Below are positions 44,531-52,074 of a stretch of DNA of 64,000 nt, one piece after another. Positions within the stretch are counted from its first letter, which is position 1; every line of letters begins with the position of its first letter. A program made the position numbers and the translations under genes. Below the pieces are notes generated by a model. The model ran no database searches and had not been told where the DNA came from. It was given only the letters and a program-made list of their open reading frames with translations. The stretch is from SMAG-U1939 sp036376595 (lineage in GTDB: Bacteria > Chloroflexota > Ktedonobacteria > Ktedonobacterales > JADMIN01), in assembly GCA_036376595.1 (NCBI GenBank), contig DASVAA010000227.1:61593-125592 (forward strand), given 5' to 3'.

Positions 44531-45607
44531 CTATCTTTCGTGCCGCGTGGCCCGCCCACCCACATCGTGCGGAGGCTGGCTCAGCAGGGCGGACAGCTCC
44601 TCTTGCCTCGTGTGGCGCGCATCCAGCCAGTCTCGAAGTGCGGCACCTTCCGGCGCCCGCACCTGCGCCACCAGCGCCGAGAGCGGCGGCAACGCGCGCA
44701 CCACGGCCGGCTCCAGGCCGGGCAGCGCCTGCTCCCACGCCTCGCGCACGGCGTATGCGGCGGCCACGCGACTTGAATCGTCTTGAGTGGCGTAGGCACC
44801 CAGCCGCGCCAGCGCCCAGCCCTCCGGCGTGACCAACTTGCGCGGAGCGGTAGCCGTGGATACGGCGGCGAGCGTGCGCACCTGCGAGGACGACTCCGCG
44901 GCGTACTCCGGCGCCAGCGGCATCGGATGCACTGCCTCCGCGAAGCGCGTGCTTTCTGGGCGGGCGAGCAGCGCCTCCAGGTCGCGTGGGCCCTGGCCCG
45001 CACGCGGCGCCACCAGCAGCTCGGCCTCAGCGAAGAGCGCGGCCAGCGCGACATCGCGGTTGGCGTAGTAGCGCGGATCGAAGATCTGGACGACCTTGTC
45101 GTAGCCGACGACGATGGCGAGCCGCGCATCTGGGGCCATCAGCGCATGCAACGCTCGCGCCTGATCCACGTACAGCCCGCGGTTGGCAACGACGATCGCA
45201 TCACCCGCACGCCCGTCACAATAGGCGCCAAGCTGCGCCAGTCGGTCGGGCAACGTCGCGCGCTCCACGCGCTCTTTATTTACGGTTTCGACGGCCAATG
45301 TCCAGGCGATCACGTCGAGCTGGCCCGCCATCCGCGCGGCCTCAGCCAGCGCAACGTGCGCCCGCGTCAGTGGGTTGAAGGATCCGGCGAAGAGACCAAC
45401 CGCGCGTGCGCTGGCGAGCGCCTGCCTACCCGCGATCGGCGTGGCGGCCGGCTGCTCGTGCAGCTCTACGGCGCGTGCCCCCAGCGCCAGCCCAGCGAGC
45501 AGGCGGGAATCGTCGAGCCAGTCCGCGGCACGCCGCATGCGCATCCGCCAGTCTCCAGCGGCGGTCGCACGCTGCCGTGGTATTTTCTGCCCGCGGCGTT
45601 CGCTCAT
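44531..45607 (-). CDS. NMN/nicotinate-nucleotide adenylyltransferase-like protein
   Basis: 358 residues whose middle is a class-I nucleotidyltransferase fold: GLFAGSFNPLTRAHVALAEAA (about 71-91) has the FxGxFNPxTxxH motif, and AAESSSQVRTLA the ISSTxxR-like end motif. A leading 65 residues and a trailing 110-residue helical part extend beyond NadD (about 200 residues), so it is probably a relative rather than the housekeeping NadD. The expected reaction is adenylyl transfer to a mononucleotide. It is divergent from the gluconokinase gene. ATG 45607 follows GGAGGGTCGGAG. Confidence 0.8.
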   Translation of the reverse strand: MSERRGQKIPRQRATAAGDWRMRMRRAADWLDDSRLLAGLALGARAVELHEQPAATPIAGRQALASARAVGLFAGSFNPLTRAHVALAEAARMAGQLDVIAWTLAVETVNKERVERATLPDRLAQLGAYCDGRAGDAIVVANRGLYVDQARALHALMAPDARLAIVVGYDKVVQIFDPRYYANRDVALAALFAEAELLVAPRAGQGPRDLEALLARPESTRFAEAVHPMPLAPEYAAESSSQVRTLAAVSTATAPRKLVTPEGWALARLGAYATQDDSSRVAAAYAVREAWEQALPGLEPAVVRALPPLSALVAQVRAPEGAALRDWLDARHTRQEELSALLSQPPHDVGGRATRHER

Positions 45608-45684
45608 CTCCGACCCTCCAGACCGGGTATCTGCCAGGGATGATAGCGCACGCGAGAGGTGACCTCACATCTGATGGTGTGATC

Positions 45685-45801
45685 ATGATGTTGATGCTGG
45701 CAATCGGCATTCTGTGCTATGTGTTCCTGCTAGGGCGCATCGAGCCACTCCGTGAGCCGGAGGCCGACGCCCGATGCGAGACGACGGCCGCGGCGGCGTA
45801 G
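45685..45801 (+). CDS. Possible small membrane protein
   Basis: 38 residues starting MMLMLAIGILCYVFLLGRIEPLREPEADARC, a single hydrophobic helix with a charged tail, directly before the gluconokinase gene. A longer form from the ATG at 45643 is possible. The ribosome site is poor, so this may not be translated. Confidence 0.3.
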   Translation: MMLMLAIGILCYVFLLGRIEPLREPEADARCETTAAAA

Positions 45802-45825
45802 GGCGGCGGCGTAGCGAGGTGACAT

Positions 45826-47373
45826 ATGAGTAACCCCGGTGATCGGCGGCTGGCCTGCACGGTTGGGGCCGACCTGGGAACGACCAACGCGAAGGCCATC
45901 GCCTTCGACGATGTGGGTCGCGAGATCGCGCGGGCCGAAGAGCCTGTCCCGCTGTTGCACCACGCCGGCGGCGGGGCGGAGCAGGACCCACGAGCCGTCT
46001 ATGCGGCCGCGAACGCCGTGCTGGCGCAGACGGCGCAGGCGGCATGGCGGCTGGGGTACGCGGTCGAGCGCGTGGGACTCAGCGCGGCAATGCACAGCAT
46101 CATCCCGGTCGCGGCTGACGGGACGCCGCTCACCAACGCGATGACGTGGATGGACACACGCGCCAGCGCTGAGGCGCAGGCGCTGTGGGCGACGCCGAAG
46201 GGCAAGAGCATCTACGCCGCGACCGGCACGCCGGTGGCGGCGATGTCGCCGCTGGTGAAGCTGCTCTGGATTCGCCGCAACCAGCCGAAGATCTTCGAGA
46301 CGGCCTATAAGTTCGTCAGTCTGAAGGAGTGGGTGTGGTACCGGTGGTTCGGCGAGTGGGCAGTGGATGCCTCGATCACCAGCGCGACGGGGATGTACAG
46401 CTTGCGCGCGCGCGATTGGGACGCCGAGGCGCTGGCGCTGGTGGGGATTGGGCCGGAGCGGCTCTCGCGCATCGTGCCGACCACCTACACGCGCGGCGGC
46501 CTGCGCGTGCCCCAACTCCACGCGGCGGGCATCGATCCGGCGGTGCGGATCAACGTCGGGGCATCAGATGGCGTGCTAGCAAACCTGGGCGTCGGCGCGA
46601 TCGACGAACAGACCATGGTGCTCACGATCGGCACGAGTCTCGCCGCGCGCAGTGGCTCGCGCCAGCCAGTCACCGATCCTGCCACGGAGCTGTTCTGCTA
46701 CGTACTCGACACCGAGCGCTTCATCGCCGGGGGGGCAAGCAATAGCGGCGGCATCGTGCTCGACTGGCTCTATCACAAGGTCCTTGGACCAGGATGGGCG
46801 AGCCAGCCACTGAGCGATGACGGGTTCACGCGCATGATTGCGGCGGCCGAGCACGCCCGCGCTGGCAACCTACTCTGCCTGCCCTATGTAGCCGGCGAGC
46901 GAGCGCCGCTGTGGCAGGCGGATGCCAGAGCCGTTTTCTTCGGATTGGACCTGGAGGACACGGCGGCGACGATCGCGCGCTCGGCGGTCGAAGGTATCAT
47001 CCTCAACGCCTACTGGATCGCCAGCGGCCTTATCGAGCGGCTGGGCGCGCCGCGGCAGGTGCTGGCGACAGGCCGCGTGCTCGAAACCGAGTGGATCCGC
47101 CAGCTCACCGCCGACGTCTTCGGCATTCCGGTACAGTACCGCGGCGCGGTAGATGCCTCGGTGCTGGGCGCGGCGACGCTGGCAAACATCAGCACAGGCT
47201 TGTGGACGTGGGAGCGCGTGCTGGGCGAGCAGGAACGCCAGGCCGAGGAGCATGCGTACACCAGCCAGCCGAGGGCGGCGGCACACGAGGCGTACGCGCG
47301 GCAATTCGGGCGCTTCCGCGCGCTGGCGCGGGTGCTGACAACCGAGCTGGCGGGGCTGTACCTGGGCGCGTGA
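45826..47373 (+). CDS. FGGY-family sugar kinase, probably gluconokinase
   Basis: 515 residues of the FGGY carbohydrate kinase family. The first phosphate loop is CTVGADLGTTNAKAIAFD. WMDTRAS (about 105-112) carries a substrate aspartate, and INVGASDGVLANLG the catalytic aspartate region. AGGASNSGGIVLDW is the adenosine-binding loop typical of gluconate kinases, and VLATGRVLETEWIRQLTADVFG matches the second FGGY signature. It phosphorylates a sugar acid or ketose with ATP; gluconate is favoured by the GG-x-x-NxGG type loop, xylulose is the alternative. RBS GAGGTGAC. Confidence 0.88.
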   Translation: MSNPGDRRLACTVGADLGTTNAKAIAFDDVGREIARAEEPVPLLHHAGGGAEQDPRAVYAAANAVLAQTAQAAWRLGYAVERVGLSAAMHSIIPVAADGTPLTNAMTWMDTRASAEAQALWATPKGKSIYAATGTPVAAMSPLVKLLWIRRNQPKIFETAYKFVSLKEWVWYRWFGEWAVDASITSATGMYSLRARDWDAEALALVGIGPERLSRIVPTTYTRGGLRVPQLHAAGIDPAVRINVGASDGVLANLGVGAIDEQTMVLTIGTSLAARSGSRQPVTDPATELFCYVLDTERFIAGGASNSGGIVLDWLYHKVLGPGWASQPLSDDGFTRMIAAAEHARAGNLLCLPYVAGERAPLWQADARAVFFGLDLEDTAATIARSAVEGIILNAYWIASGLIERLGAPRQVLATGRVLETEWIRQLTADVFGIPVQYRGAVDASVLGAATLANISTGLWTWERVLGEQERQAEEHAYTSQPRAAAHEAYARQFGRFRALARVLTTELAGLYLGA

Positions 47374-47405
47374 TTGAGACATCAGGTGCGGGTGCCGCGA
47401 GAGAT

Positions 47406-47436
47406 GGCGGTTGAAACCGCGCCTGGAGGGCCTGAC
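47406..47436. repeat. Dispersed repeat, inverted relative to 3778-3812
   Basis: GGCGGTTGAAACCGCGCCTGG continuing with AGGGCCTGAC. This is the complement of the 3778-3812 unit with only small differences, lying between the gluconokinase and MocA-like genes. Confidence 0.75.
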
Positions 47437-47492
47437 GTCGCCCAGTCCGCGCAGGCGGACTGGAACCGGATGGGGCGGGAGCGGGCACCTGG

Positions 47493-48185
47493 ATGGCTGC
47501 GAAGAATGAGGCATGGCGCATGGCACGGGCAGAAGAAGGGGCTGGCGGAGTGCGACGTTACGGGGCCATCGTGCTCGCGGCAGGCAGCTCCAGTCGCATG
47601 GGGGCGCATAAGCTGCTGCTGCCGCTTGGCGGCCGGCCCCTGGTCGCCTACGCCGTCGCGGCAGCGTGCGATACTTCGGCGGACCCGGTCGTCGTCGTGC
47701 TGGGGCGCGGGGCGGAGGAGGTGCGCGCGGCGCTGCCCGCAGGGCGCTACGTGACGGGGGTGAATCCCGATTTCGCCGCCGGAATGGCCGGCTCTCTGCG
47801 CACCGGTCTGCGTGCGCTGCGCACGGCGGCGGGTGACGGCCAGTTGGCGGGCGTGCTGATTGCGCTGGCCGACCAGCCCCTGGCGAGCGCCGACCTCTTC
47901 GATGCCCTACTGCGCAGGGCTGCGGAGGTGTCAGAGGCCATCGTCGCGCCGAGCTATGGCGGGCGTCGTGGCAATCCAGTGGTCTTCCCCGCGGCCCTCT
48001 TCGATGAGCTAGAACGGGTGGAGGGAGACAAGGGTGGACGCGCCGTGATCGCGCGCCACACTGGCCGTCTGGCGCTGGTCGAATGGCCTGACCTCCGCGC
48101 CGCCTTGGACGTAGACCGGCCCGACGACTACGAGCGCGTGGTGTCGCTGCTGGCGGGTAACTCATCAGCAACATCGGAGGGCTGA
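47493..48185 (+). CDS. MocA-like nucleotidyltransferase
   Basis: 230 residues of the molybdenum cofactor cytidylyl/guanylyltransferase type. YGAIVLAAGSSSRMGAHKLLLPLGGRPLV (about 23-51) has the LAAGxSxRMGxxK nucleotide loop, VLIALADQPLASADLFDAL has the metal-binding Asp-Gln-Pro, and APSYGGRRGNPVVFPAALF is typical of MocA. It would transfer CMP to molybdopterin for xanthine-dehydrogenase-type enzymes. None of those is in this window, and the sulfite-oxidase-like protein uses the plain cofactor. Its end overlaps the convergent manA by 58 bases. An alternative start is at 47520. Confidence 0.85.
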   Translation: MAAKNEAWRMARAEEGAGGVRRYGAIVLAAGSSSRMGAHKLLLPLGGRPLVAYAVAAACDTSADPVVVVLGRGAEEVRAALPAGRYVTGVNPDFAAGMAGSLRTGLRALRTAAGDGQLAGVLIALADQPLASADLFDALLRRAAEVSEAIVAPSYGGRRGNPVVFPAALFDELERVEGDKGGRAVIARHTGRLALVEWPDLRAALDVDRPDDYERVVSLLAGNSSATSEG

Positions 48186-49210
48186 GCTGCGCGCCAGGCG
48201 GCCAGCGACTCGTCGTCCTCCTCTGGCACGTAGGAGCGCATCAGCCGCGCCTCGCCTGCCAGCCGGTAGGCGCCGAGCCGCGCCGGCAGCACCGCCGTCT
48301 CGCCGCGGCGCAGCGGAATCGGACCGTCGCCGCCGCTGAGGCGGCACTCGCCCTCCAACACGCTGACAATCTCGCAGCTCGCGTCACTGGTCGCACGATC
48401 CCAGGTGCCCGCGAGCCGGATCTCTTCGAGCACGAAATAGCGGCAGGCTGCCAGCACGCGCCGCGCGCCGGGCGCGAGTGTCGAATCATCCAGCGCGACG
48501 GGCGTGGAGCGCGCATTCGCAGGCGCATAACGCATCACATCCAGGGACGACTCGATGTGCAGCGCGCGGCGCGTGCCATCAGACTGCAGCCGACCATAGT
48601 CGTAGAGCCGGTAGGTGACGTCGGAGTATTCTTGCAGCTCGTAGAGCAGAATGCCGCCGCCGATGGCGTGGACGGTGCCCGCCGACACGAAGATCACGTC
48701 GCCCGCCGTCACCTCGTGCATGGCCAACAGCTCCTCCAGCCGGTCGGACTCGATCGCGGCGCGCACCTCCTCGCGGCTCGAGGCTCGGCGCAGCCCGTAG
48801 ACGATCTGGGCGCCTGGCTCGGCATGCAGGATGTACCACACCTCAGTCTTGCCGAGCTTGCCGTTCTCGTGCGCCGCGGCATAGGCATCGTCGGGATGGA
48901 CCTGCACCGAGAGCGCCTGTCGCGCATCAAGGAACTTCGCCAGCAGCGGGAAGCGTGGTCCCAGCACCGCCATCGCGCGCCAGCCGAGCAAATCCTCGTC
49001 CATACGCTCGACCAACACACCCAACGTCGTCCCGGCGTGCGGACCCTCGCGCACGGCGCAGGACAGCTCCGTCTCCCACGACTCGCCGATCGCGGCGTCA
49101 GGTGGAAGCGGCTTGCCGGCGTGGGCTTCGAGACGCCGGCCGCCCCACAGCGTCGGGTGGAGCGAGCAGACGAGGGGCAGCGGGACGAGCGGAGAGCGGG
49201 CGTCGGCCAT
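48128..49210 (-). CDS. manA: Mannose-6-phosphate isomerase, class I
   Basis: 360 residues of the type-I phosphomannose isomerase cupin family. The zinc ligands sit in LSVQVHPDDAYA (QxH), LGKTEVWYIL (Glu) and FVSAGTVHAIGGGILLYELQ (His). It interconverts mannose-6-phosphate and fructose-6-phosphate, linking glycolysis to cell-wall sugars. The second half is a cupin-like C-terminal domain (VSVLEGECRLSGGDGPIPLRRGETAVLPA). I take ATG 49210, which starts the family-typical region. The upstream in-frame extension covers a repeat array. Confidence 0.93.
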   Translation of the reverse strand: MADARSPLVPLPLVCSLHPTLWGGRRLEAHAGKPLPPDAAIGESWETELSCAVREGPHAGTTLGVLVERMDEDLLGWRAMAVLGPRFPLLAKFLDARQALSVQVHPDDAYAAAHENGKLGKTEVWYILHAEPGAQIVYGLRRASSREEVRAAIESDRLEELLAMHEVTAGDVIFVSAGTVHAIGGGILLYELQEYSDVTYRLYDYGRLQSDGTRRALHIESSLDVMRYAPANARSTPVALDDSTLAPGARRVLAACRYFVLEEIRLAGTWDRATSDASCEIVSVLEGECRLSGGDGPIPLRRGETAVLPARLGAYRLAGEARLMRSYVPEEDDESLAAWRAAQPSDVADELPASSDTTRS

Positions 49211-49233
49211 GACGATACGGTGCCTCAGAATAG

Positions 49234-49320
49234 CGGCGAGATGTACCTCGCCTGCGTTGGTTTCGCGGCGAGGCCTACCTCGCGAGCAGAACCTGTACGG
49301 GCGAGGCAGGCCTCGCCCCT
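49234..49320. repeat. Three tandem copies of the GGCGAGGC/GCCTCGCC palindrome
   Basis: 49234-49252 and 49267-49284 are degenerate; 49299-49318 is nearly perfect (GGGCGAGGC, AG, GCCTCGCCC). Further copies lie at 52014-52031 and 61966-61989. Confidence 0.8.
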
Positions 49321-49408
49321 CGCGGCAAAAATAGACCGCGGCACGAGACAGTATCCCATGCCGCGGCAAGTCGTGTCACTCGGCAGGCCCTTTTCAAGCC
49401 GTATCGCA

Positions 49409-49690
49409 TTAGACCTTGGCAAGCAGCGAGATCGCCCGCAGCACCGCCTCACGCGCCTCGTGCGCCGGCTCCTGGACCATCGCATCGGCCACGTAGCACT
49501 TGATGACCTCCGTAGCGACACGGTCCATGCCCGCACGCGCCGCGAGGATCTGCGTCACGACGTCTTCGCAGGGCTTACCGTCGTCGAGCATGCCGATGAT
49601 GCCACGGATTTGCCCCTCGATGCGGCGCAGCCGCATCTGCATATCCGTCTGCGCTCGGTCGCTGATCGATTTGTCGCTGATGGACGTCAT
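49409..49690 (-). CDS. CsoR/CstR/FrmR-family repressor with atypical sensor residues
   Basis: 93 residues forming the all-helical DUF156 fold: MRLRRIEGQIRGIIGMLDDG, then the conserved first cysteine in KPCEDVVTQILAARAGMDRV. Copper-sensing CsoR keeps Cys, His and Cys as ligands. Here the second region reads ATEVIKCYVADAM. The only other cysteine is C65 and, by eye alignment, the usual His-x3-Cys pair is absent. That leaves a two-cysteine protein, loosely like persulfide-sensing CstR but with different spacing. It is the last gene of an operon with two thioredoxins, and a CsoR-type operator precedes the operon. ATG 49690 has GGGGA upstream; 49702 is an alternative. Confidence 0.85.
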   Translation of the reverse strand: MTSISDKSISDRAQTDMQMRLRRIEGQIRGIIGMLDDGKPCEDVVTQILAARAGMDRVATEVIKCYVADAMVQEPAHEAREAVLRAISLLAKV

Positions 49691-49723
49691 CGTCGTCCCC
49701 ATCTCGCGCCCGCTTGGGCGCGG

Positions 49724-50062
49724 CTACGCCGCCACGGTGATGGCGGCCTCGACGTGGCGGCGCAACACCTCGCGTGGCACCAGGCCCACCACGCGGTCCA
49801 CCTCGTGGCCGTTGTTGAAGAAGATCAGCACGGGGATGCCCTGTATGCCAAGACGCGCGGCTAGCTCAGGATTCTCGTCGGTATTGAGCTTGGCGAACAC
49901 CATCTTGTCGTGATACTGGCTGGCGAGCTCCTCGAAGATTGGCGCCAGCATGCGGCAAGGCGGGCACCACGCCGCCCAGAAATCCACCACCACCGGCTTC
50001 TCGGCCTCGAGCACGTCGTGCTGAAAGGTCGCCGCCGAGACCTGCGTCATGTGTTCTGCCAT
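49724..50062 (-). CDS. Thioredoxin with CPPC active site
   Basis: A 112-residue thioredoxin: DFWAAWCPPCRMLAPIFEELA carries the redox pair as CPPC rather than the usual CGPC. The cis-proline is in GIQGIPVLIFF. CPPC changes the redox potential relative to CGPC. It is cytoplasmic, with no signal peptide. It lies between a second thioredoxin (upstream) and the CsoR-family repressor (downstream) in one operon. The two thioredoxins are close paralogues, sharing most of YHDKMVFAKLNTDEN and FFNNGHEVDRVVGL, so they arose by tandem duplication. Confidence 0.93.
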   Translation of the reverse strand: MAEHMTQVSAATFQHDVLEAEKPVVVDFWAAWCPPCRMLAPIFEELASQYHDKMVFAKLNTDENPELAARLGIQGIPVLIFFNNGHEVDRVVGLVPREVLRRHVEAAITVAA

Positions 50063-50131
50063 CGAAGCTCTCTTCATCTCGCGTCTACTTCGACGCGCCC
50101 GCGTTGGCGCGTCTCAGCACTCCGCCCAGCG

Positions 50132-50470
50132 CTAAACTGCCGCGGTGATGGCGGCCTCGATATGGCGGCGCAGCACATCGCGCGACTCCAGACCGACGAC
50201 ACGGTCCACTTCGTGACCGTTGTTGAAGAAGATCAGCGTCGGGATGCCCTGGATGCCCAGCCGCGTCGCCAGCTCCTGGTTCTCGTCGGTGTTGAGCTTG
50301 GCGAAGACCATCTTGTCGTGATACTGGTTGGCAAAGTCCTCAAGGATTGGCGCCATCATCAGGCACGGACGGCACCACGCCGCCCAGAAATCCACCACCA
50401 CCGGCTTATTCGCGCCGAGCACGTCCTTCTGAAACGTTGAGTCCGACACCTGGGTGATATTCTCTGCCAT
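50132..50470 (-). CDS. Thioredoxin with CRPC active site
   Basis: 112 residues, a tandem paralogue of the gene at 49724-50062. The active site reads WCRPCLMMAPILEDF (CRPC), and the cis-proline is in GIQGIPTLIFF. ATG 50470 follows GGAGGACTCGC. As first gene of the operon it sits directly under a promoter with a CsoR-type operator. CRPC is uncommon among thioredoxins and places a positive charge between the cysteines, which should affect substrate or redox properties. Confidence 0.93.
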   Translation of the reverse strand: MAENITQVSDSTFQKDVLGANKPVVVDFWAAWCRPCLMMAPILEDFANQYHDKMVFAKLNTDENQELATRLGIQGIPTLIFFNNGHEVDRVVGLESRDVLRRHIEAAITAAV

Positions 50471-50510
50471 GCGAGTCCTCCTGGGCACGTGGCCCGTGGC
50501 CTGCCGAGGT

Positions 50511-50563
50511 TACCCTACCGGGGTACCGTATGTAACGTACCACCCTGTATGGGCGATCGTCAA
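50511..50563 (-). promoter_or_regulatory. Promoter and CsoR-family operator of the thioredoxin-repressor operon
   Basis: Minus-strand TTGACG (50563-50558), 18 bases, TACGTT (50539-50534). Immediately downstream is TACCCTACCGGGGTA (50511-50525), an inverted repeat TACCC-N5-GGGTA like the ACCC/GGGT operators bound by CsoR, CstR and FrmR. Bound repressor would cover the transcription start. Confidence 0.65.
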
Positions 50564-50613
50564 GATGCCGCACAGCATCCCGCCCGTTCCGCGCACCGAC
50601 GTGCGCCGCTCGT

Positions 50614-50642
50614 TTGAAAGCGCGGGTGGCGGGTGCTATCAT
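50614..50642 (+). promoter_or_regulatory. Promoter of the cysteine desulfurase gene
   Basis: TTGAAA (50614-50619), 17 bases, TATCAT (50637-50642), giving a leader of about 140 bases. It is divergent from the thioredoxin promoter, about 90 bases from its operator. Confidence 0.65.
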
Positions 50643-50789
50643 TCGGATGGGCATGCGACGAGCCGCGATGGGAAACCGCGCAAGAAGCGTTCCTGATTTC
50701 CACCTCTCGCAGATCGCGAGCATCACCGGCCAGTGTGGAACCGTGATTGCGGCTGAACAGCGCGAGCGCATGCGGAAGGAGATGCTTTC

Positions 50790-51965
50790 ATGCCATTGGC
50801 CGACGGCACCATCTATCTCGATCACGCCGCCACGACACCCACCGCCCCGGCCGTGCTGGAGCGCATGTTACCTTACTTCTCTGAGTCCTTCGGCAATCCC
50901 AGCAGCATCTACCGCCTGGGCCGGCGCAATATGGAGGCGCTCGACGCGGCCCACGAGACTGTCGCCGCCGCGCTGGGCGCCCGGCCGACCGAGATCGTCT
51001 TCACCGGTGGCGGCTCCGAGGCCGACAATCTCGCCATCAAGGGCATCGCGTACTCGCCGCGCCGCCGCGGCCAGCACATCGTCACCACCGCCATCGAGCA
51101 CCACGCCGTGCTGCACACCTGCCAGCAGCTCGAGCGCGAGGGCTTCCGCGTCACCTATCTTCCGGTGGACGAGCATGGGATGGTGAGCGTCGAGGCGGTC
51201 GCGAGCGCGCTGGGCGACGACACAGCACTGGTGAGTATCATGTATGCCAACAACGAGGTCGGCACGATCCAGCCGATCACCGAGATTGGCGCGCTATGCC
51301 GCGAGCGCCGCATTCCTTTCCACACCGATGCCGTGCAGGCGGGCGGCTTGCTCGACCTCGACGTGCGCCAGCTCAACGTGGACCTGCTAACGCTCAGCGC
51401 CCACAAGTTCTACGGCCCCAAGGGCGTCGGCATGCTCTATACGCGCCAGGGCACGCGGCTGCTGCCGCAAATCCAGGGCGGCTCGCAGGAGCGCAACCGT
51501 CGCGCTGGCACCGAAAACGTGCCGGGGATCGTCGGCGCGGCCGAAGCCCTGCGGCTGGCGCGTGAGCACCGTGATGAAGAGTCCGCGCGCCTCACCGCCC
51601 TGCGCGACCGGTTGATCGCCGGCATGCTGACGATGCCGGGCACACGTCTGAGCGGCCATCCCGAGCGGCGCCTGTCCAACTCAGCCAGCTTCACGATCGC
51701 CGGCGTGGAGGGCGAGTCGCTGCTGCTCAACCTGGATTTGATTGGCGTCGCGGCGTCGAGCGGCAGCGCCTGCACCACCGGCTCGGTCGAACCATCACAC
51801 GTGCTGACGGCGATGGGTGTGCCCGCAGCCGAGGCGCGCGGCCACCTGCGGCTCACGCTGGGCACGAGCAACACCGCCGAAGATGTGGATTTCGTGCTGG
51901 AGCAGCTCCCGCCGATCGTCGAGCGCCTGCGCGCGCTCTCGACCGCCCCGGCGGCCATTGCGTAG
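50790..51965 (+). CDS. Cysteine desulfurase (NifS/IscS family)
   Basis: 391 residues of class-V PLP aminotransferase fold. IYLDHAATTP opens the fold, and TAIEHHAVL has the PLP-stacking histidine. LLTLSAHKFYGPKGVGMLY holds the PLP lysine (about 204), and AASSGSACTTGSVEPSHVL carries the catalytic cysteine that receives the sulfane sulfur as a persulfide, in the NifS-type SSGSAC loop. It supplies sulfur for Fe-S clusters, tRNA thiolation or other pathways. It is divergent from the thioredoxin/CsoR-type operon. No IscU or SufU adjoins, so the acceptor is open. ATG 50790 follows GGAAGGAG. Confidence 0.95.
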   Translation: MPLADGTIYLDHAATTPTAPAVLERMLPYFSESFGNPSSIYRLGRRNMEALDAAHETVAAALGARPTEIVFTGGGSEADNLAIKGIAYSPRRRGQHIVTTAIEHHAVLHTCQQLEREGFRVTYLPVDEHGMVSVEAVASALGDDTALVSIMYANNEVGTIQPITEIGALCRERRIPFHTDAVQAGGLLDLDVRQLNVDLLTLSAHKFYGPKGVGMLYTRQGTRLLPQIQGGSQERNRRAGTENVPGIVGAAEALRLAREHRDEESARLTALRDRLIAGMLTMPGTRLSGHPERRLSNSASFTIAGVEGESLLLNLDLIGVAASSGSACTTGSVEPSHVLTAMGVPAAEARGHLRLTLGTSNTAEDVDFVLEQLPPIVERLRALSTAPAAIA

Positions 51966-52013
51966 CAGTGGAGAGAGGGTGACGCCGCAACGGACGCAGT
52001 GATCGGCTGTAGT

Positions 52014-52031
52014 GGCGAGGCCCGCCTCGCC
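52014..52031. repeat. Dispersed palindrome GGCGAGGC-CC-GCCTCGCC
   Basis: A perfect eight-base-arm palindrome with a two-base loop, in the leader of the following SDR gene. It belongs to the same family as 49234-49320 and 61966-61989. Confidence 0.8.
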
Positions 52032-52074
52032 TCTGCGCAACAGTAACCGCGGAGGATGCAGAGGGGGAATCAGT

